Made by a program: the position numbers and the translations under genes
Origin: Letharia columbiana
Taxonomy: Eukaryota > Ascomycota > Lecanoromycetes > Lecanorales > Parmeliaceae
Direction of reading: 5' to 3'
Length of the DNA: 64,000 nt
Assembly: GCF_014066305.1 (NCBI RefSeq)
Contig: NW_023501119.1
Coordinates: forward strand, 1-64,000
Shown: positions 32,243 through 43,464 of the stretch, one piece after another
Numbering within the stretch: the stretch's first letter is position 1
Layout of the letters: every line of letters begins with the position of its first letter
Notes under the pieces: generated by a model
Told to the model about the DNA's origin: nothing
The model's input: the letters and a program-made list of their open reading frames with translations, nothing else
Database searches by the model: none

Positions 32243-34203
32243 CTATCGTCCCTTCCAATCATCCCCGATGATCGCCGCTCCCTTCTCGCCAATCGCATAG
32301 ATGGTGGCCTGCGGATGCGCGCTGATATGCAGTGGCATGATACTCGCATCACATACTCTCAACCCTTTCGTGCCGTAGACCCTCAGTCTGCTATCAACGA
32401 CATATCCATCTTCTTTTCTTCTTCCCCCCATGGCACAAGTGCCTATAGGATGCCAGTCCGTGATCGTAGAGTTGCGGACCCAGTCCGCGAAATTGTAGTT
32501 TGGGTCTGTAGGATCTGAAGGAGGGTAGACACGGGAGACGATGATGTCTGAGAGCGGAGGGGTGGAACAGATTTTATCGGCGTAGGCTTGGGACGCCACC
32601 ATCATCTTGAAATCGACTTCCCCGCCTTTGCCATCGTAATATCTTGGATCGATGACGGGTTTCTCCGTGGCGGTTGCTTTGGAGCCGTTCTTTTGCTGGG
32701 TAGGAGGAATGTGTATGCTCCCCTTTGAAAACGGGTATTGTAGCATCTGCAGCATCGTCGCGTACTTCTTTCCCGGCAGGGATTTAAAGTACGGACTGTA
32801 ATTGCTGACGTCGAAGTTCCATTCGATTTGACCCAGATTCTTATCGGCCAAGAGTCTGTTAACGAGGATGCGGTCGCTGGGCTTTGATTTGGGGCTAGAT
32901 TGGGAGAGCAAGGAGTTGCCCAGAGAGGAAAGCTCTTCGTGAGAGACAAAGTGGGAGAAGGGTAGGTAGGCGACAGAGGAGGGGATTGCGGTACGGGGGC
33001 CGGATTGCGAGAGGGCGTATTCTTTATCTGCTGCTTCAGCCAACTTTGGATCGGCACGCAGGTCTTCAGGTGTGACGATTGAAGGGGCGATTTCAAAGAT
33101 CATGGCGGTCACTATTAAATGTGTCAGCATATTCTATCGATGATCGAACGGGCGGCCCGAGAGAGTTACTCATGTGCTCCTGTAAATTCTCCCCAACGGC
33201 TGTATTATCAACTTTGACGTCGATACCCGCAACCTCAAGAACTTCTGGGTTGCCAATCCCGGATAGCTCCAGGAGCTGCGGCGACTGCACGCTCCCAGCG
33301 CAGATGACCACTTCTCCTTCAGTCCTAATGATATGCTCTTCACCATCATGTGTGAACCGCACACCCTTTGCAGCCCACGCTTGCCCTTCCTTCTCCAGAA
33401 CCACTTCTTGCACAAACGCCTCTGTCAACAGGTGCAAATTCTTCCTGCCACTGTTGGGTCTGTAGTATGCAGTTGCTGAGTAGCTTCTTTCCCGCTTATC
33501 TGGCGTCACGCCTGTAAGTGAGGTCCAAACACCAACGTTCGAGCCGGAGAAATGACTGCTGTTGGTCTCGATACCCAGTTTGTGAAGGGTAGCGTGCCAG
33601 TGCTGGTGGGAGGCTCCGTATGTGACTGAATACGTTGTTTGTAGAGGGCCTGCGGTACCATGTTGCTCGGGGTCAAAAATCGATTTGTGTTTGGACTGGT
33701 GTTCGGAGTCTGGTTGGTGGAATGTCTCGCTCTTTTTAAAGTAGGGTCTACTTGATCGTCAATCCCACATGCAGGTTATGCCTATGGCCATAAAAGACTC
33801 ACAGCAGCCCTTCCCAACCCCACCCCTCCGCTCCCAGTTCCTCCCAAGCATCATAGTCCTCCTTGCACCCCCTGTTCCACGTCATGAAATTCAATGCACT
33901 TGTCCCTCCCAGCACTCTCCCTCTCGGCCACGGCAAGCTCCTGCCATTCAATCCAGGCTGTGGTGTAGATTCAAACTGCCAATCGTAGTCCGAGCCCAAC
34001 GTCTCTCCAAAGCGACCTGGCACGTTGATCTTCGGGTCGTCGAAAGCTGCGGACCCAGCTTCTAAGACGCCGACGGTGATATCTGGGTTTTCGGAGAGGC
34101 GGGCTGCGACAACGAGACCGGCTGTACCGCCGCCGATGACGAGGTGGGTGTATTTGTGGGAGAGGAAGGAGGTGAGACTGGGGTGGTCGTCTGTGCTGCC
34201 CAT
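32243..34203 (-). CDS. GMC (glucose-methanol-choline) family FAD oxidoreductase
   Basis: Three exons (34203-33803, 33747-33170, 33111-32243) give 615 residues. The FAD dinucleotide motif VIGGGTAG lies near residue 20. GMC signature 1 is GRVLGGTSALNFMTWNRG and signature 2 is GSVQSPQLLELSGIG. The C-terminal catalytic region shows WHPIGTCAMG and SAHPQATIYAIGEKGA with the expected histidines. No signal peptide is seen, so the enzyme is probably intracellular. The family oxidises alcohols (choline, aryl alcohols, glucose and others); the substrate here is not evident. The ATG at 34203 is used because the open frame upstream has only a GTG. It converges on the NCS1 permease, separated by the minisatellites. 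Confidence 0.92.
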
Positions 34204-37149
34204 TTTTGCTGACAGGAAGGCTGTGTCCGGGCGTACTGCAGTCTCCAATTCAATTCTCAACTGGCAAGAAGGGAATGACACCAGATGGCGATAGGATCAA
34301 AAGGAGCAAGAGAGGATCGGCCAATTGGCCAAAGGTTTGAAAGAAGCATCATGAAATAAACATACGCCAACAACCCCACATGGCTCAATCCACCGACCAG
34401 CGTGGGAGCGGGGACAAAATAATACTAGTACTCTATGTTTGATGGAGCCGAAGTGGTCTGGAAGCCAAGGATCCAGTGGGGTATCTGTGGGCCCTGGAAC
34501 CGCGCTATCTGCAGGCTAGTCCCGCCTAGAAGTCAGACCCTGGAGAATATGAAATGCCACTTCACCGCCTGGATGTCAACATCAGATTAGGGCAATACTC
34601 TTTGGGAGAGATGGTTTCAAAACAGCCACGCGTACTCTACCCTTGTCGACAGCGAGGTCGCTTCATTGAAGATGGTGTTAAAGTCTTGAATTACTCCACT
34701 CGCTCCCTGTCGTGAACGCTCCCTTCCTTGCGCGCCCTGAGATGGATCAAGCGCAGCTTGACCCCGAAGCCCACGACTGGGGAAGGTTGGTATAGCTCTC
34801 CAGACCTCTCGTGGTCCTGGCATCGGCGATGTAGAAATCACGCAGGTAAGACAGGGTCCTACCCACGGCCCCGATTATTCTTGTTTTTCTTTCCTCTGAC
34901 AGCCCCATTAGGTCGAAGAACCCACCCTCTCCCCCTCGGGACGTCCACACAACACTGCACCTTCCGCTGCGCATGCCGCAAATTCCACAATGGCTGCTCT
35001 ACCTCTTGCCACTGCGCTGGCGACTGACAATGCAAGAACCAATTGTATGATCTGGCCCGTACTCTTCGGAGTCGATTCGGATCTGGAGACGCATCTACGC
35101 GCCACGCCTTGCTTTACAAGATACTTGGCTAGGAAGAAGGGGTCGGATCTTTAATTGGATTGGATATAGATACTGCGGCGGAAAGTCATAAGCCTGAAGG
35201 GGATTGATGGAGACGACATATAGATGGGCGGAGTATATCACGAGGCGAGGTTTGATGATAGAGTTCGTGCTTGGAAAGATCGCCGGGTAGCTGGCTTGCA
35301 GAAGGAGGCGGAGAGGACTGCATATATACGGACGATATTCGAGTACGGATTGTGAACGGAAGACGACAGTGATGATCGACAGTGATGGTTGTAGAAGGTT
35401 CTTCTACTCTTTCTGCAGGGATGGCTGGGAGCAGGATAGCAGTATGTGACAGTGTCGGGCTTGTGGAGATTATAATAGTTGGCTTTGTGGGGGGGTTTTT
35501 GAGCACTTCGATCATCTTCGTCAGGAGGGCCGAGGTGTCCCAGATTCATACGATTCGAGGGAGAGGTAGGACATGTGACAACCTTCCTTCTATGACGTGT
35601 TTATCCAGGCTTCGTTGCAGACATCCTGCAATCTAAGTTCATCATCTCGGCTCTAGATGCTCTATCGATTGCTCTAGTCGAAAGCACGAGCCTGTCGACC
35701 TTCTTTTGAAACCTCGCGTCAAACATCCTCGGTTCGACTTCATGTTCAAAGCATCCTGCGTAGCAATCTCTCTCGTCGGCAGCGAAAATTCGCGCGCTGT
35801 CGATCAAACCTCGAATTGAATCTTCTTTCAATACCTCTCAACGGCATTGGGCTCTTCTCGGTATTGGGATGTGGGTTACGGATGTTGATGCTTCTCTTCT
35901 GTGGCGTGTAGGGACTGTCAGGGACTATGGTATCTCCTAGACTCGGCCGCTCTGGGCCTTCTTGCCTCTGCTTGCCTCTGCCGGCCTTCCTTCCTCGACC
36001 ATTGCGCGGCTGACCTTCGATGGCTTCTCAGCGTAATGCTGGCTTTTCCCTCGTTGCAGCCTGTATTACTCCTAATAATGAAAATTCGATTCTTCCCGCC
36101 CGAGATCTGACTAGCCGTTTCATCGGCGTCATCTTTAAGATTCTCCTTATCATCCTCAAAAGCAATGGGTTTTTGCGGTCGATGTCCAAATAAGGACACG
36201 TCCTGAATACAAGCAACGTCGTCTCTTTACTGGAGAGCTAGATGAGGACTCGAAGAGAGACAGTCGACTCCTTTCTTTTGCCTTGCTAACCCACCATTGC
36301 ATGGCCACGCTGAGGCCGCCCGTCTTTCAACCATCACGTTATTACGACCGATCATACATGGTTCACCTCTTTATCTATATCGTCGTTACATGAATCTTAA
36401 TTAGCAAAAAATATGGCGGCCTAAAGAAACGGCGCGTATGCGTTAACTTACAAATACCGGATGAAGTTCCTGAGTACAAGATATGTCAACAGATCATCCA
36501 ATAGGCCCGTCTAGAGACACACGGCAAACCGGGGGAAATTCAAAAAGCTGATCGGGATTTCTCAACCCTAATCGACCAAAATCTTGAGAAGTTGTATTCG
36601 ACTTGATGGTCTTTTCAAAAGATTGCACGCTATTGACCCTTCGGAGAATTCCGCAAGTACGCAATCTATCGATCCTCTGCCTTAGAAGCATGTATACGAT
36701 CGAGCACCGAGGAAACCCCAGAAGCATACAGGATACCCATGCTTAATGCCTCAAGGGCTGGGCGACGAAGACCCTTTCGTCATGTCAAGTCTAGTCTGCT
36801 TCCGTCCAACTGCCCTTTTTTCTTTCCAATTTCAGTCCTTGCGGGACATGGTCTCTTGAGAGGCCTCGCGTTGGTGTTCAGGCGGAGATCATGTTCCTTC
36901 AACATAGATTCCGTTTCTTCTCCACACCTCTCAGCGACGGCCAAAAAAGCTTCATCAGCAAGCTCTCGGTTCTCCACGATCTCGTTTCGGGAGGACACCC
37001 GACATCTCGTTCAAATCCGGTAACCCTCTTCGAGAGAGAAATCGCCGAAACGGCTCCACTACTTGAGATAACTTCCACGACCTTGGATCAGCGGCACAGA
37101 TTCTAAAAACGCTGAGATCAGGCTTCTGGAAACCCAAAGTCGCCGGATG
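34204..37149. other. Intergenic region without recognisable genes
   Basis: The first part is the GMC promoter. Short frames on both strands (for example 35831-35601, minus) have no family likeness. The region is normal in composition and shows no RIP bias. Confidence 0.4.
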
Positions 37150-37500
37150 CTCAGTGGTCACATGCAGGTGGAACACGAGATGGCGCGCCTCGTCCTGTGG
37201 AAGATCTTGCGGACATCTACATTGGAGGAGGTCCAGACTGCGATATCCGCGCCGTGCTCGGGATTGATACTTCGTATCGTGAAGGATCGGCAACAGTTTT
37301 CTCTTTCGAGCATCCTATTTGCAACCGGATACACAATAGTCGACACGGGTCAGGCTCCGATGCACTCTACCAATTTTGAGGAGAAAAAAAGGCCGAACGG
37401 ATCCAGATCTTACAGGATTGCAGATGGCACCTTTGTGGACCTGCGCGTGGATGGGCCGCAGGTCCGAATCGGACCGAGATCGGAATAGTCCTCGCGGGAA
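37150..37500 (+). pseudogene. Possible relic of a conserved fungal protein of unknown function
   Basis: In one frame the stretch DLADIYIGGG...CDIRAVLGIDTSY...SATVFSFEHP (from about 37200) resembles the 'DIRVVVGvDI.Y....AT.SvWRP' block of a widespread fungal family. The frame then stops at 37377-37379 but can be followed onward with weaker likeness. The upstream part lies in other frames and cannot be joined with confidence. Confidence 0.3.
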
Positions 37501-37753
37501 ATCTTGGGCTTCGAGATGTCAGACCGGTTGAGACACTCTGGCACTTGCCAGCTGATCTGCGTTGTGAGTACGGCTTGCTATCTAAGACTAGGCATAGCGC
37601 ATATGAAAGCATCAGGCGTATCTACTCAGGGGCTACAGTTGCAGACGTCATCATCGTGCAGATACTGCACTGAAAACTATTCTCCTAGACTCTCGCTCGC
37701 TCCATTCACAGACTGAAATCCTTCAAGCTCGCCCAAAGGAAGGCGTCTCTCGT

Positions 37754-38991
37754 TCAAGCATGACACTCCGTCTCAAACTCAGAGACCTCCATGACCAACT
37801 TTCCGCGGTTCTCCCACGTGTGGACTCCAATGTTCTCCTCCTCCTCATTTTCTTCTTCAGCAATACCGACTGCTCCCTTGGCACCGCGCTCCTTGACCTT
37901 CGCTTTCACAGGCCATCTCCCACCGTCGGCGTGATCGTGCGTAATCTGCGAACCCGAGCCATCGGGCCTCCCCTGGACTTGAGACAATGTAGGGGAGGGT
38001 ACCATGATTCCCTCGTCAGAACCTGCTTTTGCCCGCTCTAGAAGAGATTTCAGTCTCCACTTCGAAGTTTTGCTACTCGCAGCAGACGCACCCTTCTCGG
38101 CCGACGTGGAGGGGTGATGATAATGTCGGTCAGCACCTATAACGTTCTGGGGTCCTCCCCCAGCTACCGCCATGAGCTGGTTCAGGACCAGGAACTCCAG
38201 CTTCAACTTCAGAATGTAGCTGAAAGTCTGGATCGGATGGCTGATGCCCGTTTGGTTGAGGAATACCAAGACCACGGTCAAGATGTCTAGGCAGACAGCA
38301 ATCACGTTGACACAAATGAGGTCAGTCATGACGCGGCGCTGTCTGAGGCCCGACATAAGATTGAGTACCCTGGCTAAGGACCAAATGTAGATGCCGTTGA
38401 GGATGCATTCGGCAAAGGTAAAGCCGAGCTGGGTGAACCGATCGACTATGGCCTCTCTGGGCGAGTAGATGGCAGAGAGGCGGGGGTTATAGGGGTTGAA
38501 TGCTTGCCAGACTAGAGGCCAGGTTGGAATGATCGTCAGGGATGCAACGGCTATGATCATGATGAGTACCCATCGTTGGAGCTTGCGACTCTGATTGACC
38601 AGATGGAGTCTTGAATAGAGGACCAGAAGCTGTGCGGGAGCGTATATGGTCCAGCCCCCCAAGAGAAAGAGCGTGTACAGCGGCCACAGGGGCTCGGGGT
38701 TGGGGACAAAGTATTTCAATACGACCCCAATGGAGTCGATCAAACAGCCGCAGGTTCCGAGCAACATACACCAGTAGTAGAGACCCTTCTTCCTCTTGAA
38801 TATCCGGTAGATGCTGAGGTTGTTGTCGACGAAAAGGTAGAATACTATGGCGACGAAGCCGCTTGCTGCTAATTCTTCACCTGGTCTTAAGAGGTTTGTT
38901 AGGTACGATTATACAAGGTGGATCAAACTTGATCGTACCTCCATTTCGCAGAGGCCGATTCCGCAAGATCGTATGCCGAGGGGGAAGGCAT
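37754..38991 (-). CDS. DUF7703-type integral membrane protein
   Basis: Two exons (38991-38939 and 38885-37754) encode 394 residues; the 53-bp intron restores the frame as KWR-PGEELAAS. Several hydrophobic helices follow, with family-like stretches FKRKKGLYYWCMLLGTCG, KYFVPNPEPLW, WTIYAPAQLLVLYSRLHLV and GFTFAECILNGIYIWSL. The C-terminal third is a polar, acidic cytoplasmic tail (EEENEEEENIG). Proteins of this type are predicted plasma-membrane proteins of unknown role in filamentous fungi. The start MPSPSAYDL at 38991 is chosen because the longer exon has no upstream ATG. Confidence 0.8.
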
Positions 38992-39738
38992 TGCGTAGGT
39001 TCGAGATACGTGAAAATTTGAGAAATTCACGACAAAAGCGCGGGTTCATCGGAGAACTTCGACAAGCTCGGTCTCGAAAACCGCAGAAGGGAAATCCTTA
39101 GGCCTTCTTATGTGCTGGAATCTTCGCCCCAGAAACGGAAGCGACCACTTCAGTAATTGAGGATGTGAAAGGGATTTCTTGACGTTCCGTAAGCCAATCC
39201 TACAGCACACGGATCCGACTGCTTCATTGGTCAAGATTGCGAGGCACAGCCTCAGCACTGGATGAGAGATGCCTGAATTGACCACCGATCACTTCGCTCT
39301 CAATCCGTGCCTTTTGTTGGTGACATCAAAGTTCCCAAGGTTGAGCTTAGCTAGGGATCCTCTCAAGGGCCGTCCCAGCCGACACGCATGAAGATCCTCC
39401 ATGAAACATAATGCAAAGGCTTGGATATGGTCTGCCACCTGCGCAGTTCATACTCGATCTATAATGTACAATACAAATCCTCCTCCGATGTCCGACGCGC
39501 GGACAGGAGCAGTATGAACAGTTTCCTTCTCGGTAGAGCTCGGCTCGTGTCTAGCTTATGCGCAGCTTACGTCAGATGATAAGGCAGAGTCATATCGGCC
39601 GCGGACTTGCATTGAGGACTGCGAGAGAAGGGTTTTCCGTTCCAGGGCGCTGTGCTCCTTCGGAGTGCCGTAATACTCATGCAGCAGTAAAAGTGGGCGC
39701 AGGGAAGGGTCATAACTAGGTTCAGCAGGAGCATTACA
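38992..39738. other. Spacer between DUF7703 gene and MITE
   Basis: This is the promoter side of the DUF7703 gene. No other coding signal is recognised. Confidence 0.4.
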
Positions 39739-40067
39739 CCCGATGGTCCGTCCCCAGTTTCTGGACGGACAGTCCGCACGGTCCATTCTAGACCATCCGA
39801 GCATCTCTTAGACGGACCATAGACAGTCCAAGGCATGCGGACGGAGGGTCCGAATTAAGTGTCTGATAATTTGGGATCACATTCAAGGCTTTCGATTGAA
39901 AATGGAACTCTTAGTCAGCTTCTTGGCAGCAATCAAGCGCACTAATTAAGCTCTTGCAAGTGATATACTAACCGCTTTGATGTCAGCTTCTTCGACTATT
40001 AGGACTGAAGGTCCAAATTGAACCTGGACGGTCTAAGGTCTTTGGATGGACCATTTGGACCATCGGG
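39739..40067. mobile_element. Candidate hAT-like MITE
   Basis: The ends are an exact 11-bp inverted repeat: CCCGATGGTCC at 39739-39749 and its reverse complement at 40057-40067. Both are flanked directly or nearly so by AGCATT (39730-39735 and 40068-40073), suggesting a degenerate 8-9 bp target duplication as made by hAT elements. Inside both ends, GGTCC/GGACC pairs recur many times (39745-39855 and 40010-40060), like the subterminal motifs bound by hAT transposases. There is no transposase frame in the 329 bp. The class is inferred; the repeats are seen. Confidence 0.45.
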
Positions 40068-40244
40068 AGCATTGAGCTGCAGGAGAGGCAGACTCATCTT
40101 GGCCGCAAGCGGCACTCACTGGTGGAGAGTTTCAGAGCTAGCGAAGTTCTTCGAAGTTCTTGAGCATGTGAAATTCACGTGTGGACGAGTTCATGCCATG
40201 AAAAGATGATTGGGGTTAGATTCAAATGATGGTGATGAGATACC
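40068..40244. other. Short spacer between MITE and pseudogene
   Basis: No feature is recognised. Confidence 0.3.
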
Positions 40245-41633
40245 CTAGATTTCCAAGTCCTCATATGCCTGGGCGTCACACGGCTGTGGTCTCCCCCATT
40301 GAGAGGCGAATGCGTAGCTGCCAAGCGTGGCATACACTTCCCAAGGGTCGGCATCTCTTTCTCGTTGAAGGATTTGAGCGACGACTTCAGCATTTCGAAC
40401 GTAGAAGTGGCTGCTTATGTAATGTAACTGTTCGATGACCCATGGCCAAACGCCTGGAACGGCCTTTGATCTTCCCGTGACATAAAGTGGGAAAACAAGC
40501 ATAGAGCGGTCTAATTGGTGATTGGGAGTATAGGATGGCGAGCCCCCCCAAGGCCACGATCCAGGATTTGATCCGGGGTCTCGTGCAGAAGATCCGACTT
40601 CTCTGATGTAGCGTCACCACTGTCCACATACTGCGGCACACACGCACATGCTTGGCCCGCTAACACTTCAATGTTGTCATGTGCGACTCATATCAGTGCC
40701 AAGTACTTGCCGCTTGTAGGTGACGCCAAATGATGTTCAAGCAGAGACTCACTGAGAAGGATGCGGATAACTCGGAGAACAATCCGTGCTTGACACACTC
40801 TTAGATTGGAGTAGGAGTCAAAGTGAAGATCGAAAGTCCTGTCCGAATCGTGGTCCAGAAATCTAGTTGAGTATCGCCAAAATGGTGGCAGTTCAAAGTC
40901 CAGCACTTGTATTTTTCCGTCAGCTCCATGGACAATCCGATGTACTCGTCGTTAGACAAGATACTCTTCCGAATTTCGATGCGTAGATTCGCATATTGAG
41001 CCATCTCGAGAAGGGAACATGAGATCTTGGACATTTAGATTTATTAATCCTGATGTTTATTTGGGTGCTCGTGAACCGCTGGCACCAGTGGAATGTCGCC
41101 AGGACGTACCGGCACTTGAACTCGAGCAAGGGTCCGCCATAACTGACATGACATGTCTAGGACTTGTTGTTTCGAGGTTCACTGTCCGCGATCTTCTCGA
41201 AGAGATCAAGAAGAAGCGACGCCATCAACGTAGTGTCTTTGATTGCCTCCTGGGAAGACTTCAGAGTTTTGTTGACCATGCGTAAGGCCATAATATATGT
41301 CTCCCTAGCAGTCGCTAGTGCAACATCTCGAGCTTGCAAATTGAATCGACAGGGGAATGGGCCATGGCCCGAAATGAGGTGCATTTTTCAGTACTTTCCT
41401 CGCACCAGATTGGCTTTCATTCCGAATGCGAAGTTGACGTGTGTCCCGGTATCCTGCACAAGGCATAGAGTAGTCGCTAGGAGACATTGGCCGCAAGCAC
41501 CACTCGAAGATCGCACTACATTCAAAAATACATCTCGACTCCGGAGAGAGCGATTGCCGGACTTGGGACTCACCTTTAGTCTTCGAGCTCTGCGTCTTTT
41601 GCAAGCCTTTGAAGGTTTCCCACGGAGGACCAT
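40245..41633 (-). pseudogene. Ruined Zn2Cys6 fungal transcription factor gene
   Basis: The minus strand starts MVLRGKPSKACKR at 41633, the typical opening of a fungal Zn2Cys6 regulator. A GTGAGT donor follows RRLK. After the intron, CDLR and CGQCLLATTLC are in different frames, and GYRDTRQLRIRNESQ is in a third. The second cysteine of the cluster is arginine. About 60 residues expected next are missing. ALATARETYIMALRMVNKTL...LMASLLLDLFEKI follows, then a stop where tryptophan is expected (NNKS-stop). A one-base loss in a run of A separates ELTEK from QVLDFELPPFWRY. The C-terminus LVFPLYVTGRS...WVIEQLHYIS matches the Fungal_trans_2 type. The number of lesions makes a functional protein very unlikely. 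Confidence 0.75.
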
Positions 41634-42394
41634 GATGAGCTCCTGGGTTTGTTATTGGCGGGAGGATCGTTGAGAGATGTTGGCAGGATGGACGTTCGCG
41701 TGAGGCTTGCCGCCCGTCACCTAGGTAGGTACACCTAGGTATTCCGGGGGAGATCAGCTGACTAATATCCCATGGGAGTCTCATTGGCTGTGACAATGAC
41801 AGCGGCTTGATGCGACACTATGCCACATACGGCATGCTTTTCGACGCCGAGCTAGAAATAGATAGGCGCACCGAATAGGGGTCTCAACTTCCCTAAATAC
41901 CTTAAATCCGGGCCCTTAAAATCGTTAAAGCCCGGGAGAAGAGCGAAGTACATTTCAAGGGAGGCTCATTGGCTGTGATAATGGGCTTGATGCAGTACTA
42001 TACCACCTCCGGCATGCTTCTCAAGGGCGAACTGGACTTTAAGACGGACTATGCGAAGAGTGAGTCCAAGTACATGCCTAGAGAGGCTGTCAGAAGATGT
42101 AATATTGTTATAGAGTCATTGCAGTTGAAAGGTGCTTCTTGCTATGGTTAGCCATATGTAGTATAGCTTACTTGGCTTGGTAGGCTACATAGCCTGCAGC
42201 TGCTCCCGTAGAAATCAAGATCGCTCCTACATTCTGCGAATGCTGTCCTTGTTCCATCATAATTTCTTTTGCTGCTTATATATCTCTGCTCTCCCTTTAC
42301 TCCTTTGCTGCTCTGAAAGTAAAGAAACACACTACAGTCAGAATAGAAAAGCAAAAGTATAGGTCTGCTTTGCTAAGGAGCTGTGTCGCCCAAC
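41634..42394. other. Spacer with a diverged internal duplication
   Basis: Two imperfect copies of about 78 bp lie at 41776-41855 and 41961-42036 (offset 185 bp); both contain CTCATTGGCTGTGA and GGCATGCTT. The second copy is in a 60-codon open frame (41969-42151) and the first is broken. A CTAGGTAGGTACACCTAGG palindromic stretch lies near 41720-41740. The last part is the SDR promoter. Confidence 0.45.
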
Positions 42395-43464
42395 ATGTCC
42401 TTTTTGGCGGCTTTCGTATATCGCCAATTCATCCACGAACCGCCCATCCCAACCGCATCATTTAAGGGCAGGACTGCCATTGTCACGGGCGCCAGCTCAG
42501 GTCTGGGTCTGGAAGCCTGCCGCTGGATGGTTCGCCTTGGGGCGTCGCAAGTCATTCTTGCTTGTCGGAATGTCGATAAGGCAAAGACGGCAGCAAAGGA
42601 CGTTGAAGCAACGACTTTGTGCTCATCTGACACCCTCCAGGTGTGGCCCCTCGATATGAGCTCGTACAGTTCAGTCCAGGCCTTTTCCGACAGAGTCAAG
42701 GCTGAGTTGCCACGCGTCGACGTGCTCATCGCCAACGCCGGCTTAGGAACACAGAAGTTCCGAATGACCGAAGACAACGAAGAGACCATCACCACCAATG
42801 TGGTCTCTATGTCCCTGCTCGCCTTCCTCCTCCACTCTAAGCTCCGCGAGACGGCCGCGAAATACAACACGCAAACCCACTTCACCGTGACCGCCTCGGA
42901 GCTCTATGAGGTCGCCAAGTTTAAGGAACGCAACGCGCCGGCCGGCCAGCTCTTCGCGACCCTCAACGATAAAAGCACGGCCAACATGTTCGACCGCTAC
43001 AACGTCTCGAAGCTGCTGGCGATCTTCATCGTCAAGCAAATCGCCGTTCTGTCCCCCATCAATTCCAGCGGGGTCATCGTAAACTGTGTGGCTCCTGGGT
43101 AACTCCCCCTAACCCCCTGTGGGAAAAGAATCTGCATGTGGTTCGTAGTCATCCAATCAATTGCTAAGCCTTCTTCGCCGCATCTAGCCTCTGCCAAAGC
43201 GAACTCCACCGCGAATACGACAACCGCGCCGTCCGTCTCATTATAAAGATGCTGGCCCGCCCGACCGAGGTTGGTGCGCGCACGCTCGTGCACGGCGCCA
43301 GCGTAGGACCGGAATCCCACGGCCAGTACGTGCCGGACTGCAACATCACGCCGACGGCGGGCCTCACCAATGGCGATGCGGGGGCCGAACTGCAAGATCG
43401 GGTTTGGGTGGAGCTGCGGCAGAAGCTGGAAGCTATTCGGCCGGGTGTCACGTCTTTGTCTTGA
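42395..43464 (+). CDS. Short-chain dehydrogenase/reductase (SDR)
   Basis: Two exons (42395-43098 and 43188-43464) encode 326 residues; the 89-bp intron begins GTAACT and ends CATCTAG. The NAD(P)-binding motif TGASSGLG lies near residue 33, NAG near residue 117, and the catalytic YNVSK at 202-206 (Tyr202, Lys206), so all core residues are present. The CRN after the second strand (LACRN) is typical of retinol-dehydrogenase-like/WWOX-like fungal SDRs that prefer NADP. The substrate is unknown. No TM helix is obvious. The frame is open upstream with a GTG at 42383, but the ATG at 42395 is the natural start. No biosynthetic partners lie beside it. Confidence 0.9.

Noticed and set aside
29043..43464. 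Biosynthetic gene cluster including permease, GMC oxidoreductase and SDR
   Set aside because: No core synthase (PKS, NRPS, terpene cyclase) is present and the genes are kilobases apart with unrelated genes and pseudogenes between.
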